A DNA stretch of 64,000 nt. It comes from CAZTYI01 sp964466185. Its GTDB lineage: Bacteria; Chlamydiota; Chlamydiia; Chlamydiales; SM23-39. The position numbers and the translations under genes were made by a program. The notes under the pieces were generated by a model. That model saw nothing but the letters and a program-made list of their open reading frames with translations, did not search any database and had not been told where the DNA came from. The stretch's first letter is position 1, and each line of letters opens with the position of its first letter. This document shows, piece by piece, positions 9,023 to 16,517 of this stretch. The stretch lies in assembly GCA_964466185.1 (NCBI GenBank), contig CAYXMS010000004.1, positions 9,103 to 73,102 of the forward strand, read 5' to 3'.

Positions 9023-9499
9023 TTATCTCTTGTTTTTAGTTGGCTTCTTTTTTATATTAGCTTTGCTCTTGGCTTTCTGGATCTCGGCAGGAGACACTTC
9101 TTTTTTAATGAATTTGTCATTAAAATTAAGCGCAGTATGCGATAGCTTCTTAGTTGTTTTGTCTGAAGATTTCTCCGTCTCTTTGAGAATCTTTTCTCCT
9201 TTGACAATTTCCTTGGGCATCCAACTCAGCGTAATGCCTAAAAAAGTTTTGGCCATCAAATTGTCCGGTTCTTTTTTTAACACTTTTTCAAAGCATTTGG
9301 CCGCTTCTTTGAGATTTAAAAGATGCAGCTGTAAATAGCCCCGGCCAATCTCCGGTAGGACATTATCCGCCGGCTTGAGCAGATCGGCAGCTTTAAACAG
9401 GCTGGTGGCTGCCGGCTCGTCCATTTGGTTGACAGCTATAAAACCCGCTTCTAAAAAGAGCTCAAAATTATCTTGATACTTTGCTATTATCTCTTTCAT
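9023..9499 (-). CDS. sctG: TPR-type needle chaperone SctG/CdsG
   Basis: Protein of 158 residues. The first 100 form about three TPR-like helical pairs (for example NLKEAAKCFEKVLKKEPDNLMAKTFLG), and the last 50 are a basic Lys-rich tail. TPR proteins in this position (YscG/PscG, CdsG=CT667) hold the needle subunit monomeric in the cytosol together with a small partner. Both the partner-like gene (9862-10089) and the needle gene (9581-9850) are adjacent. The start ATG overlaps nothing and follows the needle gene by about 80 bases. Confidence 0.7.
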   Translation of the reverse strand: MKEIIAKYQDNFELFLEAGFIAVNQMDEPAATSLFKAADLLKPADNVLPEIGRGYLQLHLLNLKEAAKCFEKVLKKEPDNLMAKTFLGITLSWMPKEIVKGEKILKETEKSSDKTTKKLSHTALNFNDKFIKKEVSPAEIQKAKSKANIKKKPTKNKR

Positions 9500-9580
9500 C
9501 TTATTTCCTTTTTTGTCTAACTTACGCGGCTGTTTGCTCAGCCCTGGTTTTTAATATAAGCTCATTAAGCATTAAACTGA

Positions 9581-9850
9581 TTATTGGCCTTTTAAGTTTC
9601 TAATGGCATTGTTAATCATTGAATTTACTTGTGAGATTACGTTAGAAATCGAATCGCCAGTTTGAGTGACTCTAGCCATTTCTAATTGCATCAGCAAAAA
9701 TTGTCCTGGAGAAGTTCCTGAAGTATTTGCAGCCAATGAACTTAATTTTTCTGTTACATGTTTTTGTTGCGTATTATAATATTCAATTAATGATTGAAAT
9801 TCAATTTTTGACAGTGCTGCTTTTGTATCAATACCACGAGTATCTGTCAT
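9581..9850 (-). CDS. sctF: T3SS needle subunit SctF/CdsF
   Basis: Small 89-residue protein with the needle layout: a polar N terminus, a helix, a turn at SGTSPGQFLLMQ (about residues 44-55) and a long amphipathic C-terminal helix ending in INNAIRNLKGQ. Position and size match Chlamydia CT666 (CdsF). It carries the strongest Shine-Dalgarno of the block (AAAGGAG 9 bases before ATG), consistent with the high copy number of needle subunits. It polymerises into the extracellular hollow filament. No cysteine is present. Confidence 0.85.
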   Translation of the reverse strand: MTDTRGIDTKAALSKIEFQSLIEYYNTQQKHVTEKLSSLAANTSGTSPGQFLLMQLEMARVTQTGDSISNVISQVNSMINNAIRNLKGQ

Positions 9851-9861
9851 AATTTTCTCCT

Positions 9862-10089
9862 TTATTTGATTTTGTTAATAACTTTTTTAAGAGCATCGTA
9901 GGCATCGGCTATTTTAATCAGTTCTTGGCTTTTTTTACATTTGGGAGATCTCAGCTCGCCTTTGATCTTGGCCAAGTTTTCCGACGCTTTATTTAAAATA
10001 GCTTTTTTGCGCGCCGGTTGTTTTTTGATCTCAATTTCTAAATCAAAATCAAATTTTTTGGGCTGCTTGCCTTTTTCTAGTCCGTACAT
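9862..10089 (-). CDS. cdsE: Needle co-chaperone SctE-like (CdsE, CT665-type)
   Basis: A 75-residue, highly basic, helical protein located just upstream of the needle gene (11 bases). In Chlamydia the equivalent small protein CdsE (CT665) pairs with CdsG to chaperone the needle subunit CdsF, comparable to PscE/PscG in Pseudomonas. The sequence itself shows only a short polar leader followed by two helices with hydrophobic faces (QELIKIADAYDALKKVINKI at the end). The function is inferred from order and size. Confidence 0.68.
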   Translation of the reverse strand: MYGLEKGKQPKKFDFDLEIEIKKQPARKKAILNKASENLAKIKGELRSPKCKKSQELIKIADAYDALKKVINKIK

Positions 10090-10107
10090 ATTTTAGCTTT
10101 CCTTTAT

Positions 10108-11937
10108 TTATCTTTTATAATTGATTTTATATTTTAAGCCATCTTTTTCAAGATAAATCATATGTGCTTTGATTTCTGTTAGCCTCATGCCATCTATGTA
10201 ATCGCCAATATTTAAAATTTTATTTTGAATCACAATAGAAAATTCTTCATCGTCTTTTTCAATCAGGCCGGCAACCGGATAATCTTTAGAAATGTCTATC
10301 CTGGCCATGTCGGGCGTTGTTTCAATGGCAATATTTTTAATGGAATGGATGCCTTTTTTGTTTTTTAAGTATTTTACTAGTTTGTGCATTTGCCCTGTTT
10401 CATCAGAACTGTATCTGCCGGCTAAAATCAGTTCTCCGGAAGCTAGCTCAAAAGAGATGTTGCTAAGACCGTGAAAGATGATTTGCGAGCCGATATCAAT
10501 TTTTAAAATAGACTCAATCACAACTTCATTTTTTAATTTTTCTAAATAGGGGAAATTGGCATTTAAAAAATCAGAGAGCTTTTGAGCATCATTTACCGTT
10601 TCTACATAGCCCTGCACGACAAACTCTCCAGCTTTTAGACTGCGGATGGAAACAGAGCGGAATCCCGATAGATTTTCTAAAATATCGTTCATGTTTTTCC
10701 ATACCAGCTCATCAATGATAATATTGTTTTCAAGACTCTCGATAAAAGCCAACGCTTTTAATTTATACAAAAGCTCTTCTTGCTCAATTTGGGTCAGGAC
10801 ATGGCCGGTTAAAAACAGTTTGTACATGGCCGGATTAAAAGAAAAATTAACAGATTTATAATCAGAGACAATCTCTTCAATCTCTTCCGAGTAGTCTTTT
10901 TTGACGATTTCAATTTTTTCGCTTTTGAAAAGCGAAAAAAAAGCCAGCGACATACTAAGCAGAATAACTGCGGCTAAAGATGTTAAAACTAAATAATGCA
11001 AGGGAATAATTTTCTTTTTCCAGGAAATTACCTTGGGCTTTGTTTTTTCTTTTTGCTCTTCTGCTTCTTCCTCTTCTTCTGCTTCTTGCGGGGCCGGGGT
11101 ATAAATAGTTTCTAACTTCTCGGCATTGCCGGAGACTACAAAAACAGAACTGCCTAAAGCAACTAGATCTTTGGAAGAGAGCTGTTTTTTGCCCTTGCTT
11201 TTTTTAGAGTTGATCAGGGTTGAATTTTTGGAACCCAAATCTTCTACAAAAATATTATTTTCCTTGTCAATAGAAAGTACACAATGGCGGTTGGAAACAC
11301 TCAGATCATTAAAAATAATATCAGCACTTTCCGGATCCTTGCCAATCACATAGCTTTTGTTTTTTTCCAGGTTGAACTCGGCACCTACGTTAGGGCCGGA
11401 AACAACCCTTAAAATCAGCTCCCCCTGTATCGGAGGTGGATAAGATGGCTCTTCCAGGTCTCTGTCTTCGAAAATAGTATCATAGAGATGCTCGTCTTCA
11501 GATAAAGGCTCTTCTGCTTCGCCGCCTTCTTCCGCAGCTTCATAAGAAGGGGCTTGGCCTACGGCTTTTTTGGCAGTTTTATTTTCGGGAAACTCATCGT
11601 CGTCGGCCGGTTCAGCTTCTTCAGAGGCTGCTTCCGGCTCTTTTAAGCTGTATTTAAATAGGTTCTCGCCAATTTTTATAGTGTCGGTTTCTTTTAAAAG
11701 ATGGGGCAGTTTGATTGGTTTGCCGTTAACTAGTAAAGGATTGGTGTCAGATAGATTTTCGATGGTATAGCCAGCGGCAGTTTTTTTAAAAAGTGCATGG
11801 CGACGGCTGACAGAGGCCTCTTCCAATAGCAGATCAGAGACGTCTTTATCCCGGCCAAGAACATATTGCTCACGGTCTGCTAAAGTTAAAATCAGCCCTT
11901 TGAGAGGCCCTTCTGCTGCTGTTAAAAAATTTGCCAT
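10108..11937 (-). CDS. sctD: T3SS inner-membrane ring protein SctD/CdsD with two FHA domains
   Basis: Protein of 609 residues. FHA domain 1 is at about 20-95 (LGRDKDVSD...ASVSRRHALF). An acidic linker follows, then FHA domain 2 at about 175-275 (IGKDPESADIIFNDLSVSNRH, NSTLINSKK), a Glu-rich stretch, one transmembrane helix near 312-337 (PLHYLVLTSLAAVILLS...), and a periplasmic part with repeated ring-building (BON/SctD-type) modules. Both FHA domains keep the phosphothreonine-binding Arg and Ser/Asn-His signatures, so phospho-dependent contacts are possible, and a kinase is encoded in the same operon. I recall Chlamydia CdsD as longer, about 829 residues. Confidence 0.9.
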   Translation of the reverse strand: MANFLTAAEGPLKGLILTLADREQYVLGRDKDVSDLLLEEASVSRRHALFKKTAAGYTIENLSDTNPLLVNGKPIKLPHLLKETDTIKIGENLFKYSLKEPEAASEEAEPADDDEFPENKTAKKAVGQAPSYEAAEEGGEAEEPLSEDEHLYDTIFEDRDLEEPSYPPPIQGELILRVVSGPNVGAEFNLEKNKSYVIGKDPESADIIFNDLSVSNRHCVLSIDKENNIFVEDLGSKNSTLINSKKSKGKKQLSSKDLVALGSSVFVVSGNAEKLETIYTPAPQEAEEEEEAEEQKEKTKPKVISWKKKIIPLHYLVLTSLAAVILLSMSLAFFSLFKSEKIEIVKKDYSEEIEEIVSDYKSVNFSFNPAMYKLFLTGHVLTQIEQEELLYKLKALAFIESLENNIIIDELVWKNMNDILENLSGFRSVSIRSLKAGEFVVQGYVETVNDAQKLSDFLNANFPYLEKLKNEVVIESILKIDIGSQIIFHGLSNISFELASGELILAGRYSSDETGQMHKLVKYLKNKKGIHSIKNIAIETTPDMARIDISKDYPVAGLIEKDDEEFSIVIQNKILNIGDYIDGMRLTEIKAHMIYLEKDGLKYKINYKR

Positions 11938-11986
11938 TTACCTTTTTACCCGGCTTATTTTGATCTCGTCTTGTAGCTTAGCGGCT

Positions 11987-12382
11987 CTATATGCCTGCTT
12001 TTTGAATGAATTCTTTGATTTCTTTTTCCCAAATCTCCCTGGCTCCCAAAAAAAGCTCTAGCTTTTCTTTGAAAAGCTCATAACTTGCTTCATACGGCAC
12101 TGTTCCTGTCAAAGTCAAGGACTTCTCTTCAATGTCCATTCCAATGCTGTTGCCATATGTGCTCTCGGCTAAAAGATTGGCTCTCATCAGATAGGAAAAA
12201 AGTACTTCCCGCCCCTTGCTAGGACAGCCGGTAATTTTAGCTTTTAAATAAAGCTTGTCTTTTTTATGCACCAGATCAAATTGCAGATCATGGTAATCTA
12301 AAAGAAAAATATTTTTTTCTTTTTTAGTAAAAGTTAAATCAAATTCTTTGAATTTTTCTAAAGTCTTTTCCAGCTTATCCAT
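11987..12382 (-). CDS. scc4: T3SS chaperone Scc4-like (CT663-type)
   Basis: Protein of 131 residues with the class I secretion-chaperone (CesT/Tir-like) pattern: helix, antiparallel sheet (FLLDYHDLQFDLVHKKDKLYLKAKI), helix, a sheet with GNSIGMDIEEKSLTLTGTV, and a final helix. It heads the T3SS operon upstream of sctD, exactly as CT663 precedes CT664 in Chlamydia. There Scc4 pairs with Scc1 to escort the gatekeeper CopN and also binds RNA polymerase. Neither Scc1 nor CopN is in this window, so the partner is unknown here. Confidence 0.75.
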   Translation of the reverse strand: MDKLEKTLEKFKEFDLTFTKKEKNIFLLDYHDLQFDLVHKKDKLYLKAKITGCPSKGREVLFSYLMRANLLAESTYGNSIGMDIEEKSLTLTGTVPYEASYELFKEKLELFLGAREIWEKEIKEFIQKAGI

Positions 12383-12780
12383 AGCCTGTTTTGTAAAGCC
12401 TTTGTTATTTTAAGCCACCTTTTGCCAGCAACTGCTATGTAGCTTGCCGCCATGTAGCTTATTGTCTTATTTTTCCGATTTTTTGATAAGCCTTTTTTAA
12501 TATATATATAAATAACGCCCGGATTTTTCATGGATTTCTTTTTTTGTTTCCTCTCTTGATTAAAATTAGGGGGTTTTATAAAAAAGAAATTCATGAAATA
12601 AGTAAGGTTTAATTTTAACTCAATTATTAAAGACTGCTTTGTTTTAAAAATTTTAAAATAAAATAGAAAAAATAAAGAACCAGATTTTTGTCTTCTGATT
12701 AAAAATTAGATAAAAGAAAAGACCGCTGAGATTTTGTAAATCCCAGCAGCCTCAAAAAGGAGGGAAATTTGTTAGTTTAA
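12383..12780. other. Intergenic region, 398 bases, no gene
   Basis: AT-rich spacer between the T3SS core operon and the translocator-like cluster, both on the minus strand. Its left part must hold the promoter of the scc4-sctD operon, but no box stands out from the AT-rich background. Near 12434-12464 the 9-mer ATGTAGCTT occurs twice. The right end holds the terminator described separately. An open frame at 12358-12594 overlaps scc4 and has no coding character. Confidence 0.6.
12712..12752 (-). terminator. Rho-independent terminator of the translocator-like cluster
   Basis: A 14-bp stem (12720-12733 with 12739-12752, with a few G-T pairs, 5-base loop) is followed on the minus strand by TTTTCTTTT. 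It lies 28 bases beyond the stop of the 289-residue gene, so it ends that transcription unit and separates it from the scc4 operon. Confidence 0.85.
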
Positions 12781-13650
12781 TTAAGCTCTGGCATGATATC
12801 TGTTCAGAGTCTCTTCAGTATTTAAAAGATCGTCTGTCAGTCTTGAGAATTTCATAGCGGTATCATGTTCTGTCTGGCCAATAGATCGGTTAGTTTCGAT
12901 TAGATTGCGGGCCAGTTCAACACCAGCTTCGTAGCAAGCCTTTTCGTAAGCTAAAGGAGCGGTTTTAGTAGAAGCATAACCATTGGTTATAGAGCTAATA
13001 GCTGTGTTAAAACCTTGGATCATCATAGGCATGTTGTGATCTGATCTTTCAGCAGCAGCTTTGTTTTCGGTAAACTTGGCTTCTCTTTTGTCCAAGCGTT
13101 CTTTAATTTGTGTGCGCTCTGGTCCGTACTTTGCAGCTCCAAGATTGTTTTTAGTGTTTCTGAACTGTTCATGATTTGTTTTTTGGGTTTTTCGGGTGAA
13201 CGGAATCCAGCTACGTTGATTAGCGGTCAGCTGCTTGTCAAGCTCTTTACCTTGCGGGAATGGATTAGTAGATGCGTTTCGATCTGAGCCTCCTGATCCA
13301 ACAGAAGTTGCATTTGAATTTTTTAGTTTTTGGGTTCTTCGTAAACCACGATTGTTACTGGAAATTTTATTTTGGGTTCTTATAGAATTTAAGAAACCAG
13401 CGCCGCAGGCAACTAAGCCGATAATACCGCTCGTTATATTGGCAGTTCCTTCGATCTCTTTCATTTCCTTTTCTTTTTCACCGGCCAATTTCATGCTGTC
13501 ATATACGTGCAGAGCTAAATCTCTATTTGTGTCGGCTGTTACCTGCTCTAGGTCTAGACCGGTACGCATGATGTTAATAAAATTTTGTCTTAAATTGTTG
13601 ATGCTATCAGCAGAGATAGAAGCAACAGATTCTGTAAATTGGAATACCAT
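12781..13650 (-). CDS. Putative minor translocator (SctB/CopD/YopD-like)
   Basis: Protein of 289 residues, predominantly helical, with a single hydrophobic stretch at about 72-90 (ITSGIIGLVACGAGFL) and long amphipathic helices at the C terminus. One short hydrophobic segment plus a coiled C terminus is the outline of YopD/CopD-type minor translocators, and the larger hydrophobic protein next door fits the major translocator. It is the last gene before a strong terminator and has a good ribosome-binding site (GGAG). It is much shorter than Chlamydia CopD, and no clear motif was recognised, so the call rests on topology and context. It could also be another secreted helical protein. Confidence 0.45.
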   Translation of the reverse strand: MVFQFTESVASISADSINNLRQNFINIMRTGLDLEQVTADTNRDLALHVYDSMKLAGEKEKEMKEIEGTANITSGIIGLVACGAGFLNSIRTQNKISSNNRGLRRTQKLKNSNATSVGSGGSDRNASTNPFPQGKELDKQLTANQRSWIPFTRKTQKTNHEQFRNTKNNLGAAKYGPERTQIKERLDKREAKFTENKAAAERSDHNMPMMIQGFNTAISSITNGYASTKTAPLAYEKACYEAGVELARNLIETNRSIGQTEHDTAMKFSRLTDDLLNTEETLNRYHARA

Positions 13651-13690
13651 AATTATTATTCTCCTTTTTATTATTTATTTAATTTAACTT

Positions 13691-15334
13691 TTAAACAGCT
13701 TGTCCGAAAATTCTGGCAAACTCAGTTTCGTCGGCAAGATAATCTTGAGGATTTGTAGCGCTTGTCTTAATGACAGACTGAACATTTTCCATAAATTCTT
13801 TAACCAGTTCGATAAAGTTGCGGTTTTGCTGCAGAAATTCGTCAACTAAGCCTTCAGATGCTTTGATGTAGCTGGCTGTTTTCAAAAAACCACCTAACTT
13901 TTTTTGCAAATCACCTTTGTTTATGTTTAATTTAGCGTTTATAGCACTTGGAATTGTAGCGATATTTGTTAGTATTATCTTAAGTATTATCTTAATCATA
14001 TTCCTGTTTTTTTTAGAGATTGTCTTGCTGATCAGTGAATCAATCATATTGTTAATTCTTTTAAAAGTGGCTTTGACAGCGTTAGCAGTTGATTTGGTAG
14101 TGTTAGCAGTTGCTTTGACAGCGTTAGCAGTTGGTTTAAGAGCTCTTCTCTTATCAATGAATGCTTTTAGGTTTTGTAATCTTTCTCCAGTTGGGCGTGG
14201 GGGAGGGGTTGGTCTTGTGTTTTTGTTCCTTTTCAATAAAGCTAATAAATCTCTGTCAGCTTTAGTAGCTTTGTAATTTCTAAAAGCTTTTTGAAATTTA
14301 CTAGCAGCTAAGTTTCTAGCCTGTTTATCAGCTTTGCTTCTGGTTAAGTTCTTGATACGCCATTTTGCTTTAGTAAAAGCGTTTTTTAAGTCGCTGAATT
14401 TGCCTTTGCTAACCATAGCTATAGCGGCCAGCATGGAAATAGCTGTTAGCACAATGTTAATAGTTAATTTATCTTCATTAGACAGGTTTGTATCGTTAGC
14501 CGCAATCGCACAGTCTTCGACCATGCCGAAAGTTGAAAATCCATAGAATGAGTTGAAAAATAGCTCTTTGGGTATTTCCTTAACCAGCTCTTTTCCAAAT
14601 TGTGTGGCTATTTGTCCAGCTGTTCTAGAGGTGTGAGCTCCTGTTTGAGCAACAGTAGAAGTCATTCCAGCAGAAGCGGCGGAAGTAGTTCCGCCGGTAG
14701 TACCGGCTGCAGCGCTTGATCCGGCAGCTGCTGTACTACCAGCAGCGGCAATGCCAGCTGTTAAAAGTGTTAAAGCTAAAATAATACCAACTTTAGCGGC
14801 GATTTTCTGGCCAGCGGCTTTTTGTTTTTCTTCATCAGATAAAATGCCATCAGAGCCTTTATTAGCTTCATCAATGGATTCGTTCATAGTTTCTATAGCG
14901 CCAGAGAGTTCTAAACTAGCAGTAGCTATGAAAGAAACGCCTACGGCTAAAAGACCTAGGCCGCCACCTGTCCAGGCAGTAGCTCCGCCAATTAGAAAGC
15001 ACGCGATGCCTAAGCCTAAAGCAACCCAGCTTAAAATCTTTTGGTCTTTTTCAATATTTGTAATTTCATTATTAATATTTTTTATTTTTTCAATTTGAGA
15101 TTCTAAATCTTGCTGCAGAAGTTTTATTAAACCTGTGTATTTTTCGCATCTTAAAACAGACAGCTCAATTTGTTCGGTAGAATTACCGTTGATCTTGTTT
15201 AAAACTTCAGTTAAAAACAAAATCATCTGCACAAGCTTTTTTTGCAGCTGTTTTTTGCTAATCTGAGTGGTTTGAGACACACTCTGATTAGCAGCATTGG
15301 CTGCTTGCGTAAATGTTGTAGTGGTTGTATTCAT
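13691..15334 (-). CDS. Putative major translocator (SctE/CopB/YopB-like)
   Basis: Protein of 547 residues. A coiled-coil-prone N terminus (about 25-95) leads into a pair of hydrophobic segments at about 98-145 (SWVALGLGIACFLIGG, LGLLAVGVSFIATA). A second Ala/Gly-rich hydrophobic region follows at 175-215, and another near 285-310. This membrane hairpin set resembles pore-forming translocators. The C-terminal third is strongly basic and contains a short repeat (TANAVKAT, TANTTKST, TANAVKAT). A segment around residue 345 (SKFQKAFRNYKAT) vaguely resembles an IQ motif but lacks the key Gly. No LcrH/SycD-type TPR chaperone gene lies beside it, which is unusual for CopB. Confidence 0.5.
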   Translation of the reverse strand: MNTTTTTFTQAANAANQSVSQTTQISKKQLQKKLVQMILFLTEVLNKINGNSTEQIELSVLRCEKYTGLIKLLQQDLESQIEKIKNINNEITNIEKDQKILSWVALGLGIACFLIGGATAWTGGGLGLLAVGVSFIATASLELSGAIETMNESIDEANKGSDGILSDEEKQKAAGQKIAAKVGIILALTLLTAGIAAAGSTAAAGSSAAAGTTGGTTSAASAGMTSTVAQTGAHTSRTAGQIATQFGKELVKEIPKELFFNSFYGFSTFGMVEDCAIAANDTNLSNEDKLTINIVLTAISMLAAIAMVSKGKFSDLKNAFTKAKWRIKNLTRSKADKQARNLAASKFQKAFRNYKATKADRDLLALLKRNKNTRPTPPPRPTGERLQNLKAFIDKRRALKPTANAVKATANTTKSTANAVKATFKRINNMIDSLISKTISKKNRNMIKIILKIILTNIATIPSAINAKLNINKGDLQKKLGGFLKTASYIKASEGLVDEFLQQNRNFIELVKEFMENVQSVIKTSATNPQDYLADETEFARIFGQAV

Positions 15335-15362
15335 ATTATTTATTTTATTAAATTGTTAATTA

Positions 15363-15803
15363 TTAAACTCTTACAGAACTTGCCAGTTCAACGGCCTTGG
15401 AAAGTGTGGTCAATACAGATTCACCGATCTGAGGTAATATAGAAGCACCGGAAGCTAAGGTTTTTACCATTTGCTGAACGGCAGAGGTGATTGGAGTTAA
15501 AGACTCAATCTGTTTTTCATATTCCAGCTCGGTCTGTTTTAAGTCGGATTTTAAACGGGCTAACTCTTCTTCAGCGTTTTTTCTGTCTGTAGAAGTTACA
15601 TCGGTATGGCCTTTAACTGTGTCAATTTGAGCATTAATAGTCGTTTGTTTTATTTTCATAGTTTTCATCTTTTCATCATTAGCTGTAGATAAAAGACCAC
15701 TGTAGCCTTCCGCCAGATTCACGAATCCAGCCTGGGCTGAGTTGAACGAGTCAACATACTTGTAAAAGCTCTTTAAATATTTTAAAATTCCGTTATTTGA
15801 CAT
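15363..15803 (-). CDS. Small helical protein of the translocator-like cluster
   Basis: Unrecognised 146-residue protein. Visible features are a central coiled coil (about 55-110, rich in Glu, Lys and Gln) and a C-terminal amphipathic helix with SAVQQMVKTLASGASILPQI. It lies 28 bases upstream of the CopB-like gene in the same direction and 50 bases downstream of the 91-residue gene. Its role is likely in the same secretion context (substrate, cap or chaperone). Chlamydia also has a small helical protein (CT577) before copB, but homology cannot be claimed by eye. Confidence 0.65.
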   Translation of the reverse strand: MSNNGILKYLKSFYKYVDSFNSAQAGFVNLAEGYSGLLSTANDEKMKTMKIKQTTINAQIDTVKGHTDVTSTDRKNAEEELARLKSDLKQTELEYEKQIESLTPITSAVQQMVKTLASGASILPQIGESVLTTLSKAVELASSVRV

Positions 15804-15853
15804 AATTTATTGTTTTATGGGTTTATTATTATTGTTAATTTTTGAAGGATTAA

Positions 15854-16129
15854 TTACTTTGCTGTTGTTTCTTGAGAAAGAAAAGCAGCAGGATTTTTAA
15901 TCATTTGGTCGATCTGTTCTCTAGACATGCCTACCTTGTCGGCACAAGAATAAATAGTTTTTATAAGCTCAGATTTTAGCTTGTTAAGCTCTTCTAAAGC
16001 CTTGGCTTTTTCATCAGGATCATTGGATTGCAACATTAATATAGCCTTCTGAGCCATAGCAGTATACTGCTCCATAAGTTTTTCTAAACCTTCCTCTGAG
16101 ATAGTTTGATTTTTTAGATTGTTTGTCAT
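15854..16129 (-). CDS. Small helical protein heading the translocator-like cluster
   Basis: Unrecognised 91-residue acidic helical protein with a very good ribosome-binding site (AAGGAGGA, 10 bases before ATG). It is the first gene of the four-gene unit ending at the terminator near 12712. Two to three amphipathic helices are visible (KLMEQYTAMAQKAILMLQ; KALEELNKLKSELIKTIYS). The size would suit a needle/rod-like subunit or a small chaperone, but there is no diagnostic motif. Confidence 0.62.
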   Translation of the reverse strand: MTNNLKNQTISEEGLEKLMEQYTAMAQKAILMLQSNDPDEKAKALEELNKLKSELIKTIYSCADKVGMSREQIDQMIKNPAAFLSQETTAK

Positions 16130-16517
16130 ATGCTTAAAATTCCTCCTTCTAGTTTAATTATAACACAAATTTGATACTATGTAAAGGAAAAATTTAAAAT
16201 ATCTTAATACTATCTTTAAGATATAAGTTAAGCTGTTAATAATAAGCGATTTGTGTTAATCTAAAAATAGCTTGTTTTGCAAGTTATTGATTATTAATTG
16301 TTTATATTAAAAACAAACGGTTTAAAATATAAGTATTTTATAATCAAGGTGTTATGTGAAAAGCCCGGCCGTAAGTAGGCTAAAGACTTGTCTTTTAGAC
16401 TAAATCAAAGCTCTTTTATTTTTAATTAATCCTTAGGTTGAATTAATAAAAAATCAGATTTTTACCCATTTGCTGACAATTAACCATATATATAAGGTTA
16501 ATTGTCAGTAAGATATA
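16130..16517. other. Intergenic region, 388 bases, no gene
   Basis: AT-rich spacer between the 91-residue gene and the giant gene, both on the minus strand. It must contain the promoter of the translocator-like unit near its left end. It holds the hairpin described at 16473-16508 and, around 16363-16378, a short stretch (CCCGGCCGTAAGTAGG) loosely similar to part of the dispersed repeat at 56394. No coding frame or RNA gene is evident. Confidence 0.55.
16473..16508 (-). terminator. 13-bp perfect hairpin after the giant gene, possible terminator
   Basis: Perfect inverted repeat CTGACAATTAACC / GGTTAATTGTCAG with a 10-base AT loop, starting 9 bases beyond the stop codon of the 1912-residue gene. 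The T-run that would follow is weak and displaced. It is either a poor terminator, an mRNA 3'-end stabiliser, or an operator for the next unit. Confidence 0.5.

Noticed and set aside
12358..12594. 78-codon frame overlapping the start of scc4
   Set aside because: Low-complexity Lys/Ile/Asn composition, no ribosome-binding site, and it overlaps a well-supported gene in another frame.
13917..14276. 119-codon hydrophobic frame on the plus strand within the CopB-like gene
   Set aside because: It is the antisense shadow of the Ala/Lys-rich part of a clear minus-strand gene; poly-Leu/Ile content arises from the complementary codons.
14270..14310. IQ motif in the CopB-like protein
   Set aside because: FQKAFRNYKAT lacks the conserved Gly and the last basic residue of the motif; kept only as a remark.
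16363..16400. Fourth copy of repeat family B
   Set aside because: Only about 12 bases (CCGGCCGT and a few more) agree and neither hairpin nor left end is present.
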